A DNA stretch of 64,000 bases. Origin: Pseudorhodoplanes sp. GTDB taxonomy: Bacteria > Pseudomonadota > Alphaproteobacteria > Rhizobiales > Xanthobacteraceae. Position numbers and translations under genes: made by a program. The first letter of the stretch is position 1, and every line of letters starts with the position of its first letter. Shown one piece after another: positions 54,882 to 63,591 of the stretch. Below the pieces are notes generated by a model. That model was not told where the DNA came from and made no database searches. It saw only the letters and a list, made by a program, of their open reading frames with translations. Where the stretch lies: NCBI GenBank assembly GCA_019187085.1, contig JABARS010000013.1, positions 1-64,000 on the forward strand. Reading direction: 5' to 3'.

Positions 54882-55367
54882 TCACGAACTGGCGTTGAGC
54901 ACGGTGACCGCGCGGCGGTTCTGCGACCAGCAGGATATGTCGTTGCAGACCGCGACCGGGCGCTCCTTGCCGTAGGAGATCGTGCGCATGCGGCCCGGAT
55001 TGACCCCGCGCGAGGTCATATATTCGCGCACCGCCTGCGCGCGCCGGCTGCCGAGGCCGATATTGTATTCGCGCGTGCCGCGCTCGTCGGCGTGCCCTTC
55101 GATCGTGAAGGAATACTGGCTGTACTGGTTCAGCCACTGCGCCTGCTTGTCGAGCGTGGCGATCGCCTGCGGGCTCAGCGTCGAGGAATCGGATTCGAAG
55201 AACACGCGGTCGCCGACATTGACCACGAAATCCTGCTGGCTGCCGGGCGCGGCAACGCCGGCCGCACCGGTCTGGTTGGCCGTATTCTGCGCGCACGCGG
55301 ACAGCGCGAGCGCGCCAACGAGAAGAGCCGCGAAACGGGCGGCGCGGATGACATTACTGACAGGCAT
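54882..55367 (-). CDS. pal: Peptidoglycan-associated lipoprotein Pal
   Basis: Outer-membrane lipoprotein that ties the envelope to peptidoglycan and to TolB, 161 residues. The lipobox is LSAC at about residue 24. The OmpA-like domain shows FESDSSTLSPQAIATLDKQA, FTIEGHADERGTREYNIGLGSRRAQAVREY (part EGHADERGTREYN) with the peptidoglycan-binding Asp and Arg, and NPGRMRTISYGKERP. The length is normal. It starts 187 bases after tolB, with no gene between, and 193 bases before cpoB, where two GC hairpins lie. Confidence 0.97.
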   Translation of the reverse strand: MPVSNVIRAARFAALLVGALALSACAQNTANQTGAAGVAAPGSQQDFVVNVGDRVFFESDSSTLSPQAIATLDKQAQWLNQYSQYSFTIEGHADERGTREYNIGLGSRRAQAVREYMTSRGVNPGRMRTISYGKERPVAVCNDISCWSQNRRAVTVLNASS

Positions 55368-55554
55368 CTTTCCGGTGCCTCCATTTTCACGTCGTTACCG
55401 GAGCATGCTTCCGGTCTAACCGCCGATCGTTAAGCGAACGTTCCGTCAACCTTGATCGTCCCTTGCAGGACCGCGGAAAAGGCCGGTCTTTCCGGAAACC
55501 TTTTCGTAACGGTTAACGCACGGTAAACGCCACACCGATGTGGCGGTAATAGGG

Positions 55555-56901
55555 TCACGACAACAAAGGCGACCAGGCCGGATCGGAGGCGAAGCTCGGC
55601 GTCGGCACGCGCTGCTCGTTGCGGCCGGTGATATCCACCGTATAGAGCGCGGGACCCTGGCCGGGATCGCGGAAGAACATGATCACGCGTCCGTTGGGGG
55701 CGAATGTCGGCCCCTCGTTGTGGAAGCCTTCGGTCAGGAGACGCTCGCCGGTGCCGTCCGGCTTCATGATGCCGATGCCGAAGCGGCCCTGCCCGATCTT
55801 CGTGAACGCGATGAAGTCGCCGCGCGGCGACCAGACCGGCGTCGAATAGGAGCCCTCGCCGAAGCTGATGCGCTGGGCGGCGCCGCCGCTCGCGCTCATG
55901 ACATAGATCTGCTGCGAGCCGCCGCGATCGGATTCGAAGCACACGCGCGCCCCGTCCGGCGAATAGGACGGCGAGGTGTCGATGGCCGGCGTCTGGGTGA
56001 GCCGCATCGTCTGCTTGGAGCGCAGGTCCATCACGAACAGATTGGAGGCGGCACCCTGCTGCAGGCTCATGATCACGCGCTGGCCGTCCGGCGAAAAGCG
56101 CGGCGCGAACGTCATGCCCGGGAAATTGCCGACGATCTCGCGCTGGCCGGTTTCGATATTGAGCAGATAGACGCGCGGGTCGCCCTGGCCGAACGACATG
56201 TAGGTGATTTCCTGCGTCGTCGGCGAGAAGCGCGGCGTGAGCACGAGCTCGTCGCCGCGCGTCAGGTAGCGCACGTTGGCGCCGTCCTGGTCCATGATGG
56301 TCAGGCGCTTGACGCGCCGCTCGCGCGGGCCGGATTCGTCCACGAACACGATACGCGTGTCGAAATAGCCCTTCTCGCCGGTAAGCCGCTCATAGATCGC
56401 GTCGGAGATGATGTGTCCGATGCGTCGCCAGTTGTCCGGCGTCGTGAAATATTGCTGGCCCGCCTGTTGCTGGCCGGCGAACACGTCCCACAGCCGGAAC
56501 TCCGCCTTCAGCCGGCCGTCGGGCTGACGGGTGACGCGGCCGGTGACCAGCGCCTGCGCATTGATCGCGCGCCAGTCGGGAAAACGCGGCACGGCGTCGG
56601 GGTTCGAGATTTTCTCGATATAGGCAGCCGGATCGATGGGGGCGAACAGGCCGGAGCGGCGCAGATTAGCAGTGATGATCTGGGTGACGTTGCGCGCCAC
56701 CTCCACGTCGCCCTGCGCGCCGCCGGCGAAATCGGGCAGCGCGACCGGCATCGGCTGGATATTGCCCTGGGTCACGTCGATACGCAGCACCGCCGCGGCC
56801 GGACGCAGACCGGCGGCGGCGCCGAATGCGGCGCCCGCGCCCAGCGTCAGGATGCGCCGCCGCGTCAGGCGCGCCGAATGGCCGTTCGAATGCTCGATCA
56901 T
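55555..56901 (-). CDS. tolB: Tol-Pal system beta-propeller protein TolB
   Basis: Periplasmic beta propeller that links Pal to TolA, 448 residues. The N-terminal domain has [18 protein letters not shown], and the propeller blades carry repeated motifs [47 protein letters not shown] and [14 protein letters not shown]. The signal [20 protein letters not shown] has a twin-arginine-like RRR; Sec or Tat export are both possible. It lies 32 bases after tolA. Confidence 0.97.
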   Translation of the reverse strand: MIEHSNGHSARLTRRRILTLGAGAAFGAAAGLRPAAAVLRIDVTQGNIQPMPVALPDFAGGAQGDVEVARNVTQIITANLRRSGLFAPIDPAAYIEKISNPDAVPRFPDWRAINAQALVTGRVTRQPDGRLKAEFRLWDVFAGQQQAGQQYFTTPDNWRRIGHIISDAIYERLTGEKGYFDTRIVFVDESGPRERRVKRLTIMDQDGANVRYLTRGDELVLTPRFSPTTQEITYMSFGQGDPRVYLLNIETGQREIVGNFPGMTFAPRFSPDGQRVIMSLQQGAASNLFVMDLRSKQTMRLTQTPAIDTSPSYSPDGARVCFESDRGGSQQIYVMSASGGAAQRISFGEGSYSTPVWSPRGDFIAFTKIGQGRFGIGIMKPDGTGERLLTEGFHNEGPTFAPNGRVIMFFRDPGQGPALYTVDITGRNEQRVPTPSFASDPAWSPLLS

Positions 56902-56933
56902 GGTGTGATTGTCTCAGAACAGGGGGGCGAATA

Positions 56934-57821
56934 TCAACCGCGGAACATATCGCGCGGATCGAAGGTGATTTCCATGTCGCGCCAAGTCTCGTAGGTCTCC
57001 TGCCGCAACATGTCGAAGGGCTGGGCGCGGAAGACGGCGCGGATGGCACTGTCGCGCGCGGATTCGAACATCGTTCCGCGGCCGCTGGTGAGGACCGTCG
57101 GCGGGGCGGTGAGCCGGCCGTCGCGGCCGACCAGCACGCGGATACGGATGATCATCTCCCCGGCATTGATGATGCCGACCGGCGGATTCCAGAGCTGCAT
57201 CAGGCGCGCGCGCAGGGCATCAAGCTCGCTCTGCGAGAGCTGCGGCGCATTCCCCGACGGCGCGCCGAGCGAAGGTGCGCGGTTGATCTCCTCGCCGGTG
57301 GCGGCGGTGCGCTGTGGGGTACGCTTGTCGAGCAGGGCCGCGACCTTGGCGGGATCGAATTTCGGCTGCGGCGTCGGCGGGCGCTTGCGCGGCGGCAGCG
57401 GCGTGGTCTCGGCCTTCTTCGGCTCCGGCTTCTCTTTCTTCTCTTCTTTCTTCAGCGCCTCGGCGATCGGATCGACCTTCGGCTCCGGCTTCTTGTCCGC
57501 CTTCTCGGGCTTCTTGTCCTCGGCGGGCGGCGGCGGCTCGGCGGTCGAGGCGGTGACGATTTCCTTCTTCTCGGTGATCTTCTCCGCCGGCTCGGGGGCG
57601 GGCTTCTTCTCGGCGACCTTCTCGACGAGCGGCTTCGGGGTCTCGGGCTTGGGTGCGTCCCTGGTGCCGGCCGTGAGCTTGGAGAAGTCCTGCTCCGAGA
57701 TGAAATCGACCGGCACCGATTCCGCGGTCGCCGTCTCGAACGGCGACACGTTGAACGTCAGCATCCCCCACAGCAGGACGATCGCGTGGAGCACCGCCGA
57801 TATGGCCAGACCCTTCCTCAT
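56934..57821 (-). CDS. tolA: Cell envelope integrity protein TolA
   Basis: Inner-membrane protein that spans the periplasm and couples the proton-driven TolQR motor to TolB/Pal, 295 residues. An N-terminal anchor (LAISAVLHAIVLLWGMLTF) is followed by a long Lys/Glu/Pro-rich arm (APKPETPKPLVEKVAEKKPA and similar) and a C-terminal TonB/TolA domain (GIINAGEMIIRIRVLVGRDGRL, FESARDSAIRAVFRAQPFDML). It is shorter than the E. coli protein. The spacing to tolR is 8 bases. Confidence 0.95.
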   Translation of the reverse strand: MRKGLAISAVLHAIVLLWGMLTFNVSPFETATAESVPVDFISEQDFSKLTAGTRDAPKPETPKPLVEKVAEKKPAPEPAEKITEKKEIVTASTAEPPPPAEDKKPEKADKKPEPKVDPIAEALKKEEKKEKPEPKKAETTPLPPRKRPPTPQPKFDPAKVAALLDKRTPQRTAATGEEINRAPSLGAPSGNAPQLSQSELDALRARLMQLWNPPVGIINAGEMIIRIRVLVGRDGRLTAPPTVLTSGRGTMFESARDSAIRAVFRAQPFDMLRQETYETWRDMEITFDPRDMFRG

Positions 57822-57829
57822 CGCTCCGT

Positions 57830-58282
57830 TCAGGAACCCTGCTCGACCTCGGTGACCAGCGCCACGCGCTTGAAGCCGGCGGCGGAAAGCCGTCCCATCA
57901 CCCGCATCACGGTACCGTAATCGACCTTCTTGTCGCCGCGCACATAGATGCGCTCATCGAAACCGCCGCGCGCGTCGGTGACGGCCTTGAGCTTTGGCAC
58001 CAGCTCGTCGAGCGCGATCTCGGTATTCTGCAGGAACACCTTGCCCTTGTCGTCGACCGAAATGGCAAGCGGCTCCTTGTCCTGGTCGAGACTCTTGGCC
58101 TGGGTCTGCGGCAGATCGATCGGCACGCCGACGGTGAGCAACGGGGCCGACACCATGAAGATGATGAGCAGCACCAGCATGACGTCAACCATCGGGGTGA
58201 CGTTGATCTCGGCCATGACCGGCCGGCGTCCGTGCCGGCGCCTGCCAGACCCCCCGCCTTGCGCACTGCCCGCCATGCCCAT
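57830..58282 (-). CDS. tolR: Tol-Pal system protein TolR
   Basis: ExbD-family motor subunit of 150 residues. A Gly/Arg-rich N-terminus precedes the transmembrane helix PMVDVMLVLLIIFMVSAPLL, whose Asp carries the proton, then a periplasmic domain (VDDKGKVFLQNTEIALDELV, DERIYVRGDKKVDYGTVMRVM). The ATG follows AGGAG by 7 bases. The N-terminal GSGRRRHGRRP region is longer and more basic than in E. coli TolR. Ten bases separate it from tolQ. Confidence 0.96.
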   Translation of the reverse strand: MGMAGSAQGGGSGRRRHGRRPVMAEINVTPMVDVMLVLLIIFMVSAPLLTVGVPIDLPQTQAKSLDQDKEPLAISVDDKGKVFLQNTEIALDELVPKLKAVTDARGGFDERIYVRGDKKVDYGTVMRVMGRLSAAGFKRVALVTEVEQGS

Positions 58283-58292
58283 GCCGGCTCTC

Positions 58293-58994
58293 CTACCCGC
58301 GCTCGTCGATCTGGCGCGACAGGATGGCTGCGAATTCGTCCGCAAACCCTTCCAGCCGCGCGGCCTGCCGGTTCACCTCGGCGACGAACTTATTGTAGAA
58401 AATCGTCGCCGGGATGGCGGCAACGAGGCCGATTGCGGTCGCAAACAGCGCTTCGGCGATGCCGGGGGCCACCACCGCGAGCGAGGTGTTCTTGGAGGCG
58501 GCGATCGACTGGAAGCTGTTCATGATGCCCCAGACGGTGCCGAACAGGCCGACGAACGGCCCGGCCGAACCGACGGTCGCAAGCACCAGAAGCCGCCGCT
58601 CCAGACGCTCGATCTCGCGCGCGATGGTGACGTCCATCACCTTCTCGATGCGCATCTGCAGGCCGGCGAAGGAGCGCGCCTGACCTTCGAAGCTGCGCTT
58701 CCATTCGCGCATGGCGGCCACGAACAGGGCGGCCATCGAATGGGTCGGCCGCGACGACAGCGAACGGTAGAGTTCCTCCAGCGACTGCCCCGACCAGAAG
58801 GAATTCTCGAAACGATCCATGGCGCGCTTGGTGCGCGCATAGAGGATGGTCTTGTCGATCGCGATCGCCCAGACCCAGATCGAGCAGGCGAGCAGTCCGA
58901 GCATGACCGACTTCACCACCCAGTGGGCCTGCAGGAACAGACCCCAGATCGACAGGTCGGGTGAGACCGCCGGCACAAGTTCGGCAGGAGTCAT
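58293..58994 (-). CDS. tolQ: Tol-Pal system motor protein TolQ
   Basis: ExbB-family motor subunit of 233 residues with three helices (VVKSVMLGLLACSIWVWAIAI, LLVLATVGSAGPFVGLFGTVWGI, AEALFATAIGLVAAIPATIFYNK). These form the proton channel with TolR. GAGGA lies 7 bases before the ATG. It opens the tolQRAB-pal-cpoB run; the upstream 323 bases hold an oppositely directed promoter but no second gene on this strand until ybgC. Confidence 0.96.
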   Translation of the reverse strand: MTPAELVPAVSPDLSIWGLFLQAHWVVKSVMLGLLACSIWVWAIAIDKTILYARTKRAMDRFENSFWSGQSLEELYRSLSSRPTHSMAALFVAAMREWKRSFEGQARSFAGLQMRIEKVMDVTIAREIERLERRLLVLATVGSAGPFVGLFGTVWGIMNSFQSIAASKNTSLAVVAPGIAEALFATAIGLVAAIPATIFYNKFVAEVNRQAARLEGFADEFAAILSRQIDERG

Positions 58995-59274
58995 AAACAG
59001 GTCCTCTTCAGGCTCCGATCACTGACTGCAAGGCCACGGGGGCGCCGTCGCTGGACCGGAAACGGGTCAAAGGCGGGCACACACACCTCGCCCGGATCGG
59101 AGTTTTCAAGGGAATTTCTGACCGCCCACCACGGCAAGGTACGAAATCCCCCGAAACGTGTCCAAACTAGGGCACCTGGCGGCTGATACGCCGCTAACCA
59201 GCGGTGATTATCGTTAAGGAAACGTTACGCCGCCGTTGGCGGGCGGCTCCGCCGACGGGCCATACCGGCGGCGC

Positions 59275-59283
59275 TGCTATAGT
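59275..59283 (+). promoter_or_regulatory. Extended -10 promoter for the DUF6498-type gene
   Basis: TGC-TATAGT is an extended -10 element about 35 bases before the TTG start; no good -35 is seen. The rest of the 323-base gap from the tolQ start holds short inverted repeats and no gene. Confidence 0.4.
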
Positions 59284-59317
59284 CGTTGGCAGATCACACC
59301 GCTGATTCGAGCCGCCG

Positions 59318-59935
59318 TTGCTGCCTCTCTCCGCCCTCATCCTCCTTGCCACCAACCTGATCCCGCTGGCCGGCGTTGCGTTCTGGAGCTGGGACATATT
59401 CCTGCTGCTGATCCTCTACTGGTTCGAGACCGCGATCGTCGGCTTCTGGATGGCGATACGCTCCCTGCGCGAACCGCCCGACGGCAAGGGGCGCGCAGCG
59501 GTTGCAGCGAACATTCTCTTTTTCACCGCCCATGGCGGCCTGTTCATGACGGTTCACATGGTGTTCCTGTGGACCCTGTTCTCCGGCACCTGGCCGCAGC
59601 GCATCCACAATCCGGACGATTTCGTGCGCCTGATCGTTATCGGCAGCGGGCTGTGGCTGCCGATGATCGCCATGTTCATCGGCCGCGGCGTCACGACGCT
59701 GCTCGACATGCGCAGGCTGCAGGCCTGGTTCACCGGTGAGGCCGTTCCGTACGAGACCGCGCGACGCGACAGCGGCATTCACGCCTTCTATGCGCGCATC
59801 GTCACCATGCATCTGACCATTCTGACCGGCGCGGCGCTGGCACAGAAGCTCGGCACCATCGCGCCGCTGATCATCCTGATCGGACTGAAAATCGCGATCG
59901 ACCTCGGGTTCGATTTCTTCTCGCGCCGGCAATGA
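59318..59935 (+). CDS. DUF6498-type membrane protein
   Basis: A 205-residue inner-membrane protein with about five helices. I match it to the DUF6498 type through SALILLATNLIPLAGVAFWSWDIFLLLILYWFETAIVGFW (parts NLIPLAGVAFWSWDI, ILYWFETAIVGFW), HGGLFMTVHMVFLWTLFSG and the closing RIVTMHLTILTGAALAQKLG helix. Conserved His and Trp residues hint at a cofactor or metal. The function is unknown. Its TTG start is the only reasonable one. It is an inserted plus-strand gene between ybgC and tolQ, which are normally adjacent. Confidence 0.7.
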   Translation: MLPLSALILLATNLIPLAGVAFWSWDIFLLLILYWFETAIVGFWMAIRSLREPPDGKGRAAVAANILFFTAHGGLFMTVHMVFLWTLFSGTWPQRIHNPDDFVRLIVIGSGLWLPMIAMFIGRGVTTLLDMRRLQAWFTGEAVPYETARRDSGIHAFYARIVTMHLTILTGAALAQKLGTIAPLIILIGLKIAIDLGFDFFSRRQ

Positions 59936-59959
59936 CGGCCGCGGCCGCCCGGCGCGGCG

Positions 59960-60421
59960 TCAACCTTCGCCCGCCGCGTCCTGGTCGGCCTTCATCGCGA
60001 TGCGCAGCGGCCGGGGGATCGGCCGCGCCCGCCCGCCCGAGACGAACGCCACGCGCACCTGCGCCTCGACCAGAAGCTCGTCGTCGCGCATCACGCGCTG
60101 GCGGATCGTGACCGAGGCGCCCTTGACCTCGACCGGTTCGCTGACGACGTGGAGGATGTCGTCCATGCGCGCGGGCTTGCGGAAGTCGATGCCCATCGCG
60201 CGCACGACGAAGGCGAAGCCCGGCGCCTCCTTTTCGGTCTGCTCGAACAGCGCGCGATGGTCGGCGCCGATCAGGCGCAGATAATTGGTGCGCCCGCGCT
60301 CCATGTAGCGCAGGTAATTGGCATGATAGACGATGCCGGTGAAATCGGTGTCCTCGTAATAGACGCGCACGACCTGGGTGTGGCGGCCGTCGCGAAGCTC
60401 GCCGTCGAGAGAGAAATGCAA
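59960..60421 (-). CDS. ybgC: Acyl-CoA thioesterase of the Tol-Pal cluster
   Basis: A 153-residue hot-dog-fold thioesterase of the YbgC family. The active-site Asp lies in RVYYEDTDFTGIVYHANYLRYMERGRTN (parts RVYYEDTDFTGIVYHANYL, RYMERGRTN). The FAFVVRAMGIDFRKPARMDDI segment and PVEVKGASVTIRQRVMRDDELL match. The start TTG is inferred because no ATG or GTG precedes the hot-dog fold with a suitable site. It hydrolyses short acyl-CoA or acyl-ACP in phospholipid contexts. It follows hicB by 16 bases. Confidence 0.93.
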   Translation of the reverse strand: MHFSLDGELRDGRHTQVVRVYYEDTDFTGIVYHANYLRYMERGRTNYLRLIGADHRALFEQTEKEAPGFAFVVRAMGIDFRKPARMDDILHVVSEPVEVKGASVTIRQRVMRDDELLVEAQVRVAFVSGGRARPIPRPLRIAMKADQDAAGEG

Positions 60422-60897
60422 AGCCCGCCCCGCCGCTTTACCCCGCCCGCGCCATAGGCGGCGACGGCTTCGGGATATCTTGTTTCCACTCCTTGGCGGA
60501 CTCGATCCAGGATCTGATCGCTTCCTGTACGTTGCGTAGCGCTTCCTCGGGAGTTTCTCCGTCGGACATGCAGCCCGGCAAATCCGGAACAAGCGCCAGA
60601 TAGCCACCGCCATCGCTCTCGGCCAGCCGCTCGATGCGGACTGCGTATTCCAGTTTCATTGTTTTCTCCGTGAGCTTCAATATAGCGCACGAGCTTACGA
60701 ATGTAGACCGGCTTGATCGGCCGGCGCGCCGGAATCGTCGATATCTCGCGGGCCGCCGGGTGTTTTGCGTGGCAGTGTGAGGTGCCGCTCCCGAGGCGGA
60801 ACAGAAGACCATATTCGCGGCACACTGCTTCCACACCCTGAATACTCCAGTCGCCGGCCGGATTGTTGCGCATCCGCGCCAGCAGATCGGAGGCCAT
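60271..60897 (-). CDS. hicA: HicA-family toxin whose frame lacks its normal stop
   Basis: An mRNA-interferase toxin of the HicA type. The first about 80 residues match: ASDLLARMRNNPAGDWSIQGVE, then the catalytic-His region GSGTSHCHAKHP and ARRPIKPVYIRKLVRYIEAHGE. The family normally ends there, overlapping the hicB start. Here the frame runs on for about 130 residues through hicB and into ybgC, with no homology. An extra A in the AAAA run at 60662-60665 would restore a TGA at 60658-60656, giving 81 residues and a classic ATGA overlap. AGGAGG precedes the ATG, which itself overlaps the ruvB stop by one base. Confidence 0.75.
   Translation of the reverse strand: MASDLLARMRNNPAGDWSIQGVEAVCREYGLLFRLGSGTSHCHAKHPAAREISTIPARRPIKPVYIRKLVRYIEAHGENNETGIRSPHRAAGRERWRWLSGACSGFAGLHVRRRNSRGSATQRTGSDQILDRVRQGVETRYPEAVAAYGAGGVKRRGGLCISLSTASFATAATPRSCASITRTPISPASSIMPITCATWSAGAPIICA
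60438..60659 (-). CDS. hicB: HicB-family antitoxin
   Basis: A 73-residue antitoxin of the short HicB type. It has the partial RNase H-like fold: KLEYAVRIERLAESDGGGYLALVPDLPGC (parts KLEYAVRIERL, GGYLALVPDLPGC) and SDGETPEEALRNVQEAIRSWI with a Lys/Pro end. The separate DNA-binding domain found in longer HicB proteins is absent, so autorepression is less certain. GGAG lies 6 bases before the ATG. It lies within the extended hicA frame and 16 bases from ybgC. Confidence 0.88.
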   Translation of the reverse strand: MKLEYAVRIERLAESDGGGYLALVPDLPGCMSDGETPEEALRNVQEAIRSWIESAKEWKQDIPKPSPPMARAG

Positions 60898-61943
60898 CAA
60901 TCATCCTCCTGCGCATCGAACATCTGGAACTGCCCGGGATCGCGCGCGGGCTCGGCCAAGCCGAGATGGCGGAACGCATGCGGCGTCAGCAGGCGTCCGC
61001 GCGGGGTGCGCTGCACGAAGCCTTGCTGGATCAGATACGGCTCGATGATGTCCTCGATCGCGTCGCGCGGCTCCGACAGGGCGGCCGCGATCGTCTCGAC
61101 GCCGACCGGCCCGCCGCCGTAATTGAGCGCGATCGTCGTCAGATAGCGCCGGTCCATGGCGTCGAGCCCGGCGGCATCGACCTCCAGCGCGCCGAGCGCC
61201 TTGTCGGCGATCGCGCGGTCGATCGGTCTGTTGCCTTCGACATGCGCGAAGTCACGCAGCCGGCGCAGCAGGCGGCCGGCGATGCGCGGGGTGCCGCGCG
61301 CGCGGCGGGCGATCTCGTTGGCCCCGTCCTTGGTGATCTTGACGCCGAGCACGCGCGCGCCGCGGGTGACGATCTCCTCCAGCTCGCTCTCGGTATAGAA
61401 ATTCAGCCGCACCGGAATGCCGAAACGGTCGCGCAGCGGATTAGTCAGAAGGCCGGCGCGCGTCGTCGCCCCGACCAGGGTGAAGCGCGCCAGATCGATC
61501 TTGACCGAACGCGCCGCCGGCCCCTCGCCGATGATCAGATCGAGCTGGAAATCCTCCATCGCCGGATAGAGGATTTCCTCGACCGCCGGATTGAGCCGGT
61601 GAATCTCGTCGATGAACAGGACGTCGCGGTCTTCGAGATTGGTGAGCAGCGCCGCGAGGTCGCCGGCCTTGGCGATCACCGGCCCCGACGTCGCGCGGAA
61701 ATTCGCGCCGAGCTCGCGCGCGACGATCTGCGCCAGCGTGGTCTTGCCGAGGCCGGGCGGCCCCACGAACAGGACGTGATCGAGCGACTCTTTCCGTTCG
61801 CGCGCGGCGCGGATGAAGACCTCCAGATTGGCGCGCGCCTTTTCCTGGCCGATGAAATCGGCAAGGCGCTGCGGACGCAGCGAAGCGTCGGTGCCGTCAT
61901 CGTCGCGGCGTTCGGCAGACAGGAGCGTGCGCGCAGGGCTCAC
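60897..61943 (-). CDS. ruvB: Holliday junction branch-migration helicase RuvB
   Basis: AAA+ motor that drives Holliday junctions with RuvA, 348 residues. Walker A is GPPGLGKTT, Walker [10 protein letters not shown], sensor 1 LVGATTRAG, arginine finger region PLRDRFG, sensor 2 [17 protein letters not shown], and the C-terminal winged helix ends with [16 protein letters not shown] lies 7 bases before the GTG start; a TTG two codons earlier is too close. The stop overlaps the hicA start by one base, showing that the toxin gene rides on this operon. Confidence 0.97.
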   Translation of the reverse strand: MSPARTLLSAERRDDDGTDASLRPQRLADFIGQEKARANLEVFIRAARERKESLDHVLFVGPPGLGKTTLAQIVARELGANFRATSGPVIAKAGDLAALLTNLEDRDVLFIDEIHRLNPAVEEILYPAMEDFQLDLIIGEGPAARSVKIDLARFTLVGATTRAGLLTNPLRDRFGIPVRLNFYTESELEEIVTRGARVLGVKITKDGANEIARRARGTPRIAGRLLRRLRDFAHVEGNRPIDRAIADKALGALEVDAAGLDAMDRRYLTTIALNYGGGPVGVETIAAALSEPRDAIEDIIEPYLIQQGFVQRTPRGRLLTPHAFRHLGLAEPARDPGQFQMFDAQEDD

Positions 61944-61956
61944 CGGCAATCTCCGT

Positions 61957-62382
61957 TCATCCGGTCCCGCGATTATACTTGTTCGGCAGCAATTCTCCGA
62001 CGGTGGTGACCACCGGCCCGTCCGGCCCCGGAACGATGACGTGCGCCTTGGGGTCGTAGTCGTAAATCAGCTCGCGGCAGATGCCGCAGGGCGAGACGAC
62101 GCGGATGGTCTGGTCTCTTTCCGCCGGCTTGGGATGGCGGACCGCGACGATGGCCTCGATGCCCTTGTCGCCGGTCTCCGTGATCGCGCGGCCGATGGCG
62201 ACGGCCTCCGCGCATACCGCGATGCGCCCGATATAGGCGTCGATATTGACGCCGGTCACGACGCGCCCGTCGCGCGTGCGCAGGGCCGCGCCGACCTCCT
62301 GCCAGTCGTTGCGATAGCGGCTCCTGATCGCCTCTGTGGCCGCATGCACGAGTGCCTGATCGCCGTCACTCAGTTCCGTCAT
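61957..62382 (-). CDS. cdd: Cytidine deaminase family protein
   Basis: A 141-residue zinc-dependent deaminase. The zinc site is [10 protein letters not shown] (Cys-Ala-Glu catalytic) and PCGICREL (two further Cys). Other parts are [23 protein letters not shown] and [15 protein letters not shown]. The length and order fit tetrameric cytidine deaminase, though the lack of the family's EFG-type hydrophobic pocket residues leaves blasticidin-S-deaminase-like alternatives open. It lies between ruvA and ruvB, directly abutting ruvA. Confidence 0.85.
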   Translation of the reverse strand: MTELSDGDQALVHAATEAIRSRYRNDWQEVGAALRTRDGRVVTGVNIDAYIGRIAVCAEAVAIGRAITETGDKGIEAIVAVRHPKPAERDQTIRVVSPCGICRELIYDYDPKAHVIVPGPDGPVVTTVGELLPNKYNRGTG

Positions 62383-63000
62383 TTACTTCGCCAGTTCCTT
62401 GAGGCCGAGCCGGATCAGGCTCGGCGTATTGGCATTCTCGCCGGCGCTGCGCGATGCCGCCGCAATCGCGGCCGCCGCCTGCGGCTGACCATAGCCGAGA
62501 TTGACGAGGGCGGAGACCGCCTCGCGCACCGACTGCGGCGCCCTGTTGTCTTCGAGCGCGCCCGACAGGCGGATGACGGCGGGATCGACATCGGTGAACG
62601 CGGGCGCCTTGTCCTTCAGCTCGGTCACGATGCGCTCGGCCACCTTGGCGCCGACCCCCTGCGCGCGCGAGACCGCGGCGCGGTCGCGCGTGGCAATCGC
62701 GGTCGCAAGATCGGCAGGCGAGAGCGTGCCGAGCACCGACAGCGCGACCCTGGCGCCGACGCCCTGGACGGTCTGCAACAGGCGGAACCATTGCCGCTCG
62801 ACATCGCCCGGAAAGCCGAACAGCCGGATCTGGTCCTCGCGCACATGGGTTTCGATCGACAACGTCACCGCCTCGCCCGGCGACGGCAGCGCCTGCAGCG
62901 TGCGCGCCGAGCAATGCACCTCATAGCCGACGCCCTGCACGTCGAGGATCACGTAATCCTCGCCGTACGAATCGACGATGCCCTTGAGCTTTCCGATCAT
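62383..63000 (-). CDS. ruvA: Holliday junction DNA-binding protein RuvA
   Basis: A 205-residue RuvA. Domain I begins [30 protein letters not shown] (parts [25 protein letters not shown]), domain II has two helix-hairpin-helix motifs ([19 protein letters not shown] and [19 protein letters not shown]), and domain III ([18 protein letters not shown]) binds RuvB. Length matches. It ends exactly where cdd starts. Confidence 0.97.
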   Translation of the reverse strand: MIGKLKGIVDSYGEDYVILDVQGVGYEVHCSARTLQALPSPGEAVTLSIETHVREDQIRLFGFPGDVERQWFRLLQTVQGVGARVALSVLGTLSPADLATAIATRDRAAVSRAQGVGAKVAERIVTELKDKAPAFTDVDPAVIRLSGALEDNRAPQSVREAVSALVNLGYGQPQAAAAIAAASRSAGENANTPSLIRLGLKELAK

Positions 63001-63040
63001 GGCGCGTTGTTATCACGAGTCGGCGCAGGGCCGCACGCCG

Positions 63041-63559
63041 TCAGCCGCCGGCCAGAAGCATGCGCGCAAGCCGCGCGCTGGCCCGGTGATGCGCATGGGT
63101 CACCGCGATCGCGAGCGCATCGGCCGCGTCGTCGGAGCGCGGATCGGCCTTGGGCAGCAGCACGCCGATCATCATGCGGATCTGCGATTTTTCGCTGTGC
63201 CCCGCGCCGACGATCGTCTTCTTCACGAGGTTCGGCGCATATTCGGCGACGGGGAGCCCCGCCCGCGCGGGCACCAGCATGGCGATACCGCGCGCCTGCC
63301 CGAGCTTGAGCGTGGCGCTCGCATCCTTGCTTACGAACGTGGCCTCCACCGCCGCCTCGTCCGGGCAATGGTCGGTGAGCACCCGCGACAGCCCGTCATG
63401 AATGACGACCAGCCGCGCGGCGACATCGTCGCGATCGTTCGTCTCGACCGAGCCGCAGGCGACGAAGACGAGGCGGTTGCCCTCGCATTCGATCAGCCCC
63501 CAGCCGGTGCGGCGGAGGCCGGGATCGATGCCCAGGATGCGAATCGCGCGTCTGTCCAC
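63041..63559 (-). CDS. ruvC: Crossover junction endodeoxyribonuclease RuvC
   Basis: Holliday-junction resolvase of 172 residues. The acidic catalytic residues are in [18 protein letters not shown] (Asp), [25 protein letters not shown] (Glu) and the [18 protein letters not shown] end (Asp pair). The GTG start is the first in frame. It is the head of the ruv operon. Confidence 0.97.
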   Translation of the reverse strand: MDRRAIRILGIDPGLRRTGWGLIECEGNRLVFVACGSVETNDRDDVAARLVVIHDGLSRVLTDHCPDEAAVEATFVSKDASATLKLGQARGIAMLVPARAGLPVAEYAPNLVKKTIVGAGHSEKSQIRMMIGVLLPKADPRSDDAADALAIAVTHAHHRASARLARMLLAGG

Positions 63560-63591
63560 CCGGACTTGATAATCCCACCCGCCGCCGAGGG

